Positions 42,334 to 51,300 of a stretch of DNA of 64,000 nt are shown here, in pieces. Below the pieces are notes generated by a model, which was not told the DNA's origin, searched no databases, and saw only the letters and a list, made by a program, of their open reading frames with translations. The stretch comes from Paguma larvata (Eukaryota > Chordata > Mammalia > Carnivora > Viverridae): the NCBI GenBank assembly GCA_030068075.1, contig CM057841.1, positions 2,974,565-3,038,564 on the forward strand. Reading direction: 5' to 3'. The number at the start of each line of letters is the position of its first letter. Within the stretch, counting starts at the first letter, position 1. The position numbers and the translations under genes are program-made.

Positions 42334-42431
42334 ATCCTTGTCTTGAGGTCTTCTCCTGGGGGAACCCAAATGAAGACCCCAAACATGTCTAGGAAAATGT
42401 CCCCAGGTCCAGTTCTGCAGCATCATGTTCA

Positions 42432-42630
42432 GAAATGGACATTTATTTATTTTTGAGAGACAGAGCATGAGCAGGGGAGGGGGAGAGAGTGAGGGAGACA
42501 GAATCAGAAGCAGGCTCCAGGCTCTGAGCTGTCAGCACAGAGTCTGACGCGGGGCTCAAACTCACAAACTGTGAGATCATGACCTGAGCCGAAGTCAGGG
42601 GCTTAACCAACTGAGCCACCCAGGCGCCCC
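42432..42630 (-). mobile_element. Feliform tRNA-type SINE
   Basis: Inverted; ends GAGCCACCCAGGCGCCCC. Confidence 0.92.
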
Positions 42631-42935
42631 TATAAATTTTTAAAAAAGAAAGAAAAATCAGCAAGGCAATGAATTACCAAGGAGAGAAACCAATTATAAT
42701 TATAGGTGTTTCTTTGAAGGTAATTTTCAAAAGATGGGGCAGTGATTTTTAAAGCCTGGAGATATTTAGAAGACCGTTTAGTTCAAATAACACTTCTGTG
42801 TGTAGATTTATTTCAACAGAGTAGAGAACAATTTAGCAAAATTCATGAATGAATATTTATGTAATTTTCCTAGTTGCTTCAGAAAGCAAGATTGATACTC
42901 TTGGCAAAGCTTTCAACTCAACACTTTAACTGGAA

Positions 42936-43134
42936 TTCTTTTTTTAATTTTTAATGTGTATTTATTTTGAGAGGGGGAGGAGGGCGGAGAGAGAGGAAGA
43001 GAGACAGAATCCCAAGCAGGTTCCGTGCTGTCAGTGCAGAGCCCCACGCGGGGGCTCAATCCCACGAACCGTGCATGACCTGAGCCGAAATCAAAAGTCA
43101 GACAGGTTAACCGACTGAACCCCCCAGGTGCCCC
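42936..43134 (-). mobile_element. Feliform tRNA-type SINE
   Basis: Inverted and more diverged; ends GAACCCCCCAGGTGCCCC. Confidence 0.88.
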
Positions 43135-43839
43135 AGTCAGATTTCTTAAATGACTTAGAAAGATCTGTCTCCTTCATCTAGGGGAGGTTCCATTACAAAG
43201 GCATGATTGATCAAATTGTTGGCCGCTGGCCATTAACTCGATCTCCAGCCCCCTCCTCTTCTCCCTGGAGGCGGGCGTGGTGCTGAAGGTTCTAAGCTTC
43301 TAGTCACCTGGCTGGTCTTTCTGATGACCCGCCTCCATCCCGATGCTGCTGTAGAGGCCTCCTTAGAACAAAAGACGCTCCTATCACCCTTGTCGCTCAG
43401 CAAATACCGAAGGTTTTAGGACACTGTAAACCAGAATCAAGGGCCATATCTCTTCCTACAACACCACTGAAGCCAAGCTTGACTGCAGCGAAGTGTTTTT
43501 GTGTCCGTAGCTCCAGCGGGAGGGGAACAGGGCACAGAGCGCCCCACCGCCTCGGAACCGGAGGAGCGACGAGAAGCTGTCAGGCGAAAGCCCCCCCACG
43601 GGGAAATGAGGTGAGTGGGAGATGGGCCCACACGCCTCTCATCTTCTCGTGTTCCAGGAGGGTCATGAGGCACGGTGCTCAGCCTCAGGTTAGCTGCAGC
43701 TCAAGCCTCCAACTACGTGGACAAGGGAAGTGTTTCCAGGGTGCGATGGCGGCCCCATCCCCTTACCGCGGCGTGAGTTTCCTGCAGTTCTTTAAACATA
43801 AGCAGCGGGTACAAGGTCTCCAGAAGCATGCTGTTATTG

Positions 43840-43980
43840 ACTGAATGTCTGCGCCCCCCCCCCCAAATTCTTACGTTGAAGCCCCTAATCTGTGCTGGTA
43901 TTAGGAGGTGGGGTCTTTAGGAAGTGATTAGGTTTAGATGAGGTCATGAGAGTAGAGCCCCCAGGGTGAGGTTAGTGCTC
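43840..43980 (+). mobile_element. Old interspersed repeat, family not assigned
   Basis: 'ttgactgaatgtctgcgc', C11 run, 'aaattcttacgttgaagccc ... ggtgaggttagtgctctaat', a familiar but unnamed mammalian repeat. Confidence 0.45.
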
Positions 43981-43987
43981 TAATGCG

Positions 43988-44192
43988 AGGGGCGCCTGGG
44001 TGGCTCAGTTGGTTGAGCATCCGGCTTCGGCTCAGGTCATGATCTCAGGTTTGTGAGTTCGAGCCACCCATCGGGCTCTGTGCTGACAGCTCAGAGCCTG
44101 GAGCCTGCTTCTGTCTCCCTCACTCTCTGCCCTTCCCCCACTCATGCTCTGTTTCTGCCTCTCTCTCAAAAATAGACTTAAAAAAAAAAAAA
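43988..44192 (+). mobile_element. Feliform tRNA-type SINE
   Basis: GGGGCGCCTGGGTGGCTCAG head; first of three in a row. Confidence 0.92.
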
Positions 44193-44201
44193 GGATATTA
44201 G

Positions 44202-44350
44202 GGGCACCCAGGTGGCTCAGTCAGTTACACATCCGACTTCAGCTCAGGTCACGATCTCACCCTTTGTGAGCCCTGCACTGGGTTCTGTGCCAAAGGCTCA
44301 GAGCCTGGAACCTGTTTTTGTCTCCCTCACTCTGCCCTTCCCCTCTTGTA

Positions 44351-44399
<49 letters not shown>

Positions 44400-44420
44400 A
44401 AAAATAAAAATAAAAACATT
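44202..44420 (+). mobile_element. SINE with (CT)n(CG)n tail block
   Basis: Head GGGGCACCCAGGTGGCTCAG; (CT)14 followed by (CG)6 at 44360-44399. Confidence 0.88.
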
Positions 44421-44447
44421 TAAAAATTGTTTAAAAACTATTTAAAG

Positions 44448-44655
44448 GGGCACCTGGGTGACTCAGTCGGTTGAGCGTCCGACTTCAGCTCACAATCTCG
44501 CAGACTGTGAGTTCGAGCCCCGCGTCGGGCTCTGTGCTGACGGCTCAGAGCCTGGAGCCTGCTTCGGATTCTGTGTCTCCCTCTCTCTCTGCCCCTCCCC
44601 CACTCATGCTCTGTCTCTCTCTGTCTCAAAAATAAATAAACATTAAAAAAAAAAC
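44448..44655 (+). mobile_element. Feliform tRNA-type SINE
   Basis: Head GGGGCACCTGGGTGACTCAG; lacks a few bases of the GGTCATGATCTC box. Confidence 0.9.
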
Positions 44656-45457
44656 TAAAAAAGAGAGAGAGCGACATGAGAACACCTCAGGTCTCACCTT
44701 TCCTCCTTTCCTCTCTCTCTCTCTCCCCCTACCGTGTGAGGATATGAAAGGCCTTTCACCAAAACCCCGCTGGCACTCTGATCTCGGACTCCAGCCTCCA
44801 GAGTTTTCAGAAATAACTTTCTGTTGTTCAAGCCCACCGGTGTGTCGCATTTTATAAGAGCCCGCGTTGACCAAGATAGGTGTGCAAGAAGCTGTAACAC
44901 TGATGGCTCCCAGCAGGAGTGCCTGGGAGCCGGGCGAGGCAGGGACACCTTTGTAGAAAAAGCCTGCAGGGGGGCCCGGCTCATCTTTGGCACCCAGGCA
45001 GCCAGGCCAGGGGAGCAGCCACCATCTCAAACATCGCGGGTCACTGTGTCTGAGAAAAGAGGGAGCTCAGAGTGGGGAGGAGGGCGTTCTTACAGTTAAA
45101 TGCTCCAGCTTGGAAGTGACACTCACCACGGCCGTTCTTAACTCCGTGCCCAGCCACAATAGACAAGGTCCACCACAGTCCTGTGAGGGTCTGGGAGCGA
45201 GTTCAGGGATTTCGGGACCGAGCAAGGAACATGGCGTGACCACAAGGTGGCAGTAGCACACAACTTTCGGGCACCGTCCTTCCGGCCCCTCTGCACCTAG
45301 TTAAGGTCGGTCCAACTTTCCCATCTCCCCTCACCTCACTTCTTCAAAACTCTCTCTTCGTCGTTTGCTATAGTTGTACGGTTGGAGACGGCGAATGGTT
45401 TCCCAGCACCCACCTTTCCCTTGTTCCTTTAAGTAACAGAAACCCCCTCCCACTTTT

Positions 45458-45484
45458 TAAAAATTTTTTAATTCTTGAGAGAGA

Positions 45485-45523
<39 letters not shown>

Positions 45524-45690
45524 CGCGAACTGGGGAGGGGCAGAGAGAGAGGGAGACACAGAGTCCGAGGCAGGCTCCAGGCTCTGAGTTGCCAGCACAG
45601 ACCCCAACACTGGGCTTGAACCCGCAAACCGTCAGATCACGACCTGAGCCGAAGTCGGACGCGTAACAGACTGAGCCACCCAGGCGCCCC
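45458..45690 (-). mobile_element. SINE with (AC)n expansion
   Basis: Inverted copy; (AC)17 at 45486-45520 lies within the tail-proximal TC block. Confidence 0.92.
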
Positions 45691-45699
45691 CAAAATCTT

Positions 45700-47045
45700 C
45701 AAAGAAGAATTAAATGCATAGGTCGGTTGATAGATATTGAATAAGCATAACAAATAGGGGAGTGGATTAATAAATCGATTAACTGATTAAGAAAGGAAGA
45801 AATGGATGAACGGACGTAAGAATGAATGAATGACAGGTAAGGGCAAAAGACAGGATAGGTAATCCAGTGAGAGCAAGCAGCAAGGGGAGGGGGACTGAAA
45901 GGAAGGAGGGCGAGAATCAGTGAACAAGGGGACAGATGACAAGGAATGAGTGAGATGGGTGGTGGAATCGTAAAGGAACCGGTGGGTGAACAGGTGGAAG
46001 GGACTTCAAGCACACACTCATGGGGAGCCTCCCTGACCTGCCACTGACTCCCGTATGACTAGGGGGGGACCTCATGCCCCCCTCATGCCACCATTTTCCA
46101 TCTACATAAAGAGCAGATTGGATTTGATGACATCGCGGCCTCTGGCAGGTCTGGTTCCCTCCTGTAAGCCTGGCTCCCCGCTTCTCCCTTGACTTCCCAC
46201 GTCTGCATCCACGTGCAATCCACAGGGCACAGAATGTGCCCCACGGGACTAGGTACAAACCCAGAAAGTCCTGCATGAGGTCAGTGCCCCCGTGTGGCTA
46301 ATCTGACTTCAAATTTCATTTCTGCTTAATTTCGGGACCCACATCTCAACCACCCGGAGAACTGGGTGTTGAAATAGCATCATTTTATATTGTTTATCCA
46401 CATTTTGAATTTCCCAATCTTTAGACAAGTCCGGAGATCAAAGAACACCCACCAATAATTGCTCATCTTCCTCAAATCATGTCTCACTGTGACATGATAC
46501 TATACTTCTACTATAATAAAGTGGAGGTAAATACTGCTTCATAGGACTTGAATTCTAGTTTCCAGCTATAAATGGATGTGTGCACAGGGCCGTGGTGTAA
46601 GCTTTGCCTCCTACTCAATGTTGTCTCCCCAAAAGGGGGGGATATGTTATAACTGCTGATCTGAGCTTTTAAGATCTCTCTCCACGTGTTGGGGAAAAGT
46701 CACCTGGTTGAATTCTCTCTAGAACTGACATGGTAGATCGTTTTAGTTTTTCCTCTCACAGATGAAAATTCAGGAGGCTCTGTGGATTGCTCAAGACTAC
46801 CCCCTAGTGGGTGATGGAGCTGGGGCTATCCAAAAAATGGAAGATACCCTCTTCTTCATAAAGGGGGGCGAAGAGGAGGGGAAGGTGGAAAATGTAGCAA
46901 CAACACAACAGGATGTGTGCTCCGCCAAAGTCAGGCCTAAAGCAAGAAAGGAACATGAGTGTTGAGTGGTAAGAAGTGCTCAGAGACGGAAAATGTGTGT
47001 ATGAGGATCAGGAAGCCATTCGGGTGACCAAGATTAAAATAGAAG
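45700..47045. other. Unassigned intergenic sequence
   Basis: Includes a purine-rich GAATGA-type stretch (45720-45960) and a faint MIR-like core at 46755-46835. No gene seen. Confidence 0.4.
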
Positions 47046-47066
47046 TTCAATTAATAAAATCAGGAG

Positions 47067-47288
47067 AGGGGCGCCTGGGTGGCTCAGTCAGTTAAGTGTC
47101 CGACTTCAGCTCAGGTCACGATCTCACTGCTCACGAGTTCAAGCCCCGCGCCAGGCTCTGTGCTGACAGCTTGGATTCAGATTCTGTGTCTCCCTCTCTC
47201 TCTCTCTGCCCCTGCCCTGTTTGTGCTCTGTCTCTGTCTCTTTCTCAAAAATAAATAAAACATTAAAAATAATAATAATAATAATAAA
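47067..47288 (+). mobile_element. SINE with (AAT)n tail
   Basis: Head GGGGCGCCTGGGTGGCTCAG; tail ends in about seven AAT units. Flanks AATAAAATCAGGA / AATAAAGTCAGGA are a target duplication. Confidence 0.92.
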
Positions 47289-47754
47289 GTCAGGAAAAAC
47301 CGAATGTAGCCAGGCCTCCCGGACAGGCAGGAGGGGAGAGCAAGCAGGCTGCAGGGGGAATGGTTCACGTTACGCCTACAAGCACGGAGGCAGCCAAGAG
47401 CCCGTGGGAGACAGGCAGGTGCAGTGTATTAGTGTCCAGGTCAGAGGTCTACTGTGCACACCACCTTGCTGTTGCCTTGGCAACGGACTCCTCTTAATCC
47501 TAATGACGGCTCAAGAAGACAGTCCGGGCTGCATGCAGATGAAGCTGTAATTAGGGAAGAAGTTCTATTTGATCTGATCTTGGTCTACCTTTGGGGAAGG
47601 TCTGAGGAAGGGTTTGAAAAAGGTTTGTTTGCTTGGCCACCAAGAATGAGGTCAGGAAGGAAACAGCAGTGCACTGCTTAAAAGGTGAGCTGGAGCTGGC
47701 ACCATGGAAAAAAGACTGTAACTTCATTCCAGCCCTGAGCCTCGGGTAGAAACC

Positions 47755-47930
47755 CGTTACCCAGTAGCTAACATTTATTGAGCACTTACTATGGGTCAGT
47801 CATTTTTAAGAGCTCTGTGTAGATTGCCCACTTAATCCTATAATAATCCTATGAAGTGAGTATCATCAGTGAGCCCATTTTACAGTCAAGGCAACTGAGC
47901 CTTGGCAAAGGGCATTTTCCTAATATCCCT
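47755..47930 (+). mobile_element. MIR element
   Basis: Clear MIR pattern: 'taacatttattgagcactta', 'cccattttacagtcaaggca', 'actgagccttggcaaaggg'. Its TTTATT also offers an AATAAA on the minus strand beyond OSCAR. Confidence 0.8.
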
Positions 47931-48177
47931 CTGAGTAAAGCAGCAGCACTGGGAAGGGAACCCAGGCCTTGTGAGTGGGAAGGCTTAACCATGGATAGAG
48001 CATTCCACGGATCTAGGAGGTACTGGAGGAATGACCCAGGAGGGAGATAGAACACACAGTACAAAGCTTATTATTGTCTTGCAAGGGCCAGTCCAACCCT
48101 AGGAATCTCTGCTTCTTCTCCCCGTCTCTGGAAAGTCTTCTCCTGCTTCAGGGCGTCTATATCCAGTCCTCCTGGAC

Positions 48178-48314
48178 TCAGGGCCGGATGCTACATGGGA
48201 TGCGAGTCCGGCTGCGCCAGTCCAGAAAGACCAGTATGCCCAGGGAGATGAGCACCAGGCCGGCCACCCCCAGGCGGACGAGGTTGCCCTGTGTGTAGTC
48301 CAAGGCGCCTGAGC
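48178..48314 (-). CDS. OSCAR: OSCAR exon 5 (TM and tail)
   Basis: Acceptor CCCTGCAG; 137 bases to the stop. Carries the TM arginine and the tail. Confidence 0.95.
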
Positions 48315-51300
48315 CTGCAGGGCAGCAAGGAAGAGAGGCCTTCAGCGTCGGAGCCCACAGTTCTGGCCTGCCCTCCTCCCTAACCTCCAGTGAGACTGCG
48401 GACACAACTGCAGTCTCAGAGTTGAGGTGGGTCGATGGGCGCAGGGGTCCTGAACTCCTGGGTTTGGGGAGGGAGGAGGATAGGGTCTGGAATCCCAGGC
48501 TGGGGAGCAAGAAGAAACTGGGGGCCCAGACCCCAAGGATGGGGAGCAGGGAGGAACCCAGGGTCCCAGACTCCCAGGTTGGGGATCAGAGAGGAACCTG
48601 GAGCCCAGACCCCCGGGGCCACTGAGAAAGGGCTGGGGTCCCAGACCCTGGGTCCAAGAAGCAGGGAGGAACTGGGGGTGATTACTCCTGGGTCCAATGA
48701 GAAGGGGCAGGAAGACTCGGACCCTGGGATGGGGCGCAGGAGGGGCTGGGGACTCGGACCCAGGGATGGGGCACAGGAGGGGCTGGGGACTCGGACCCAG
48801 GGATGGGGCACAGGAGGGGCTGGGGACTCGGACCCCGGGATGGGGCGCAGGAGGGGCTGGGGACTTGGACCCCTGGGATGGGGCGCAGGAGGGGCTGGGG
48901 CCCTGCACCCGCAGGTGGGGAGGAAGGGGTTGGGGGCCCGGACCCCCGGGATAGGAAACAGGGAGGGGCTGGGGGCCCTGACCCGCAGGTGGGGCGTAAG
49001 GGGCTGGGGGCCCGGACCCCCGGGATGGGGAGCAGGAGGGGCTGGGGACCCGGACCCCGAGATGGGGCGGAGGGGCTGGGGGCCCTGACCCGCAGGTGGG
49101 GAGGAAGGGGCTGGGGGCCCGGACCCTCGGGATGGGGAGCAGGAGGGGCTGGGGCCCCTCACGCGAAGGTGGGGAGGAAGGGGCTGGGGGTCCGGACCCT
49201 CGGGATGGGGAGCAGGATGGGCTGGGGACCCGGACCCGCAGGTGGGGCATAAGGGGCTGGGGGCCCTGACCCCTGGGATGGGGAGCAGGAGGGGCTGGGG
49301 GCCCGGAGCCGCAGGTGGGGAGGAAGGGGCTGGGAGCCCGGACCCCCGGGATGGGGAGCAGGAAGGGCCGGGGGCCGGGACCCCCGGGATGGGGAGCTGG
49401 GAGAGGCCTGGGCTCCGCACCCGCAGGTGGGGCGGAAGGGGCCGGGGGCCCGCACCCGGGCTCCGGGGCCGCCCTCACCGTCGGCGCTGATCACCAGCGG
49501 CTCGCTGCGCCGCGAGAGCACGTACGGGGAGGACGGCGTGTGGTAGTAGCAGCTGTAGGTGCCGGGCGCGCGGGCGCCGCGCAGCGGGAAGTCGGCCCAG
49601 GGCCGCGCCGAGCGGCGGTACTGCAGCGGCGCCGCCTCGCCCGCGCGGTACAGCGCGAAGCTCATGCCGCCCAGGCGGCCGGCGCAGCGCAGGCTCACGT
49701 TGGCTCCGGGCGCCACCACCGGCCCGGGCAGCGCCACCAGCGACGGGCGCGGCAGCTCGTCTGCAGGGGCACGGACGGGGAGAGCGCTGGCTCGGCCTGC
49801 GCCCCCTCCCTCCTCCCCCCTCCTCCTCTCCCTCCTCCCGCCGCCTCGGCTCCCTCCGGGCCCTCCTGCGCTCCCTCTTGTTCTCCCGGGGCTCTTCCCC
49901 CTTCCTCGTGCCCTCCTCCCTATCCTCGCTCCCTCCTCCTCCTCTCCTCCCCCTCCTCCCCTCTTCCTTCTCCCCTCCTTCTCCCTCCCCTTTCCTCTGC
50001 CTCCCCCTCCCCTGCCTTCCTCTCCCCCTCCCCCTCCGTTCCCCTTCCTCCCTCCCTCTGTCTCTCTCAATCTCAGCCAGTCTCCCTCAGTTTCTCTGCC
50101 CCCTAGTGGTCCCTGTGTCCCCCTGTCTTCATCCCCAAGTATGGCTTTCTCTCTGTTCTCCCGGTCTCCGTTCCTCTCTCCCTGGATGTCTCCTTTTCTT
50201 TCTCTACTTGTGCCTCACTAAAATTCTCTTTCTGTGTGGGTGTGTTTTTTCCCTCCCGTCTGTGTGTTTCACCATCCTGGATCTCAGAGGCAGTGTCTCC
50301 TGAATTGTTTCTCCTTGTGCCTCCGGTCAGTGCTAGTGACATTTTGGATAAATCTGGATAATGCTTTGTTGTATGGGGGAGGGCGCGGGCTGTCCTGTGC
50401 TTTGCAGCACTTCTAGCCTCTCTCTATCCACGCAATGCCGGAGCACACCCTTCCCCAGTCGTGACAACCAAAAATGTCTCCAGGTGTTACCGAAATCCCC
50501 CGGTGGGGGGGCACACTCACCCCTGGTTAAGAATCACCCGTTTCTCTGGTTCTGTTTCTCTCCCCACGTAGCTCTTTTTTTTCCCTCTGTATAACTGTAC
50601 AAGCCTGTCTCTTGTCTCTTGCAGTTCTCTCTCCCTGTCTGTCTGTCCCTCCTTCTCCCTCCCTCATCCGCCCCAATGTCCCTTCTTTTCCCCTGCCCCA
50701 GGACCTCACCTGTCACAAGCAGTTCCAGCGTATCACTCGGCTGGGACCAGACACCCAGATCCCAGCCCGGCCTCCGGTAGCAGCAGTGGTAACTGCCCCC
50801 CTGGGCTGGGGTCACCTCCTCCAGGAAGAACTCTGCCAGCTCCATGGACACGTCCTGGTACAGCGCAGGGAGGGTCTCTCCAGACTTGAAGAGTGCAAAC
50901 CTCCAGGCAGGTTGAGGTGCCCGGCAACTCAAGGTCACGTTGACCCCAGGGGTTACAATTGCGGCCGGCCGAGCCCCCAGCCATGGCTTGGGGTATGAGG
51001 CTGGGGGGACTGAATAAACACAGCTGCCTGGGTCGGGGGGCTTCCTGAGAGCCCGAGGAGAGGGGGTGGGAAGGGACTCGCCCAGGGCAATCTGCCTGCC
51101 AATCAAAGATTGTGAGAACTAGCTGCAAAGGCGGATGTCAGCGCAACTCCTCAGCTTTCCTCCATGGTTCTTAAGCATCATGTCGAGGGATTGGGTCCCA
51201 GAAATCTGCCATTTTAAATTGCTCTTCACTATTTTTTAAATGTTTTTATTTATTTTTGAGAGAGAGAGGATGAGCAGGGAAGGGGCAGAGACAGAGGGAG

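Noticed and set aside
48342..49478. Open frames of 378 and 334 codons on minus and 217 codons on plus
   Set aside because: They lie in the OSCAR intron minisatellite, are open in several frames on both strands, and consist of repeated Pro/Gly units. Composition, not coding.
49315..50303. Long plus-strand frames of Ser, Pro and Leu across 49.3-50.3 kb
   Set aside because: Antisense to OSCAR exon 4 and across a pyrimidine tract; low complexity.
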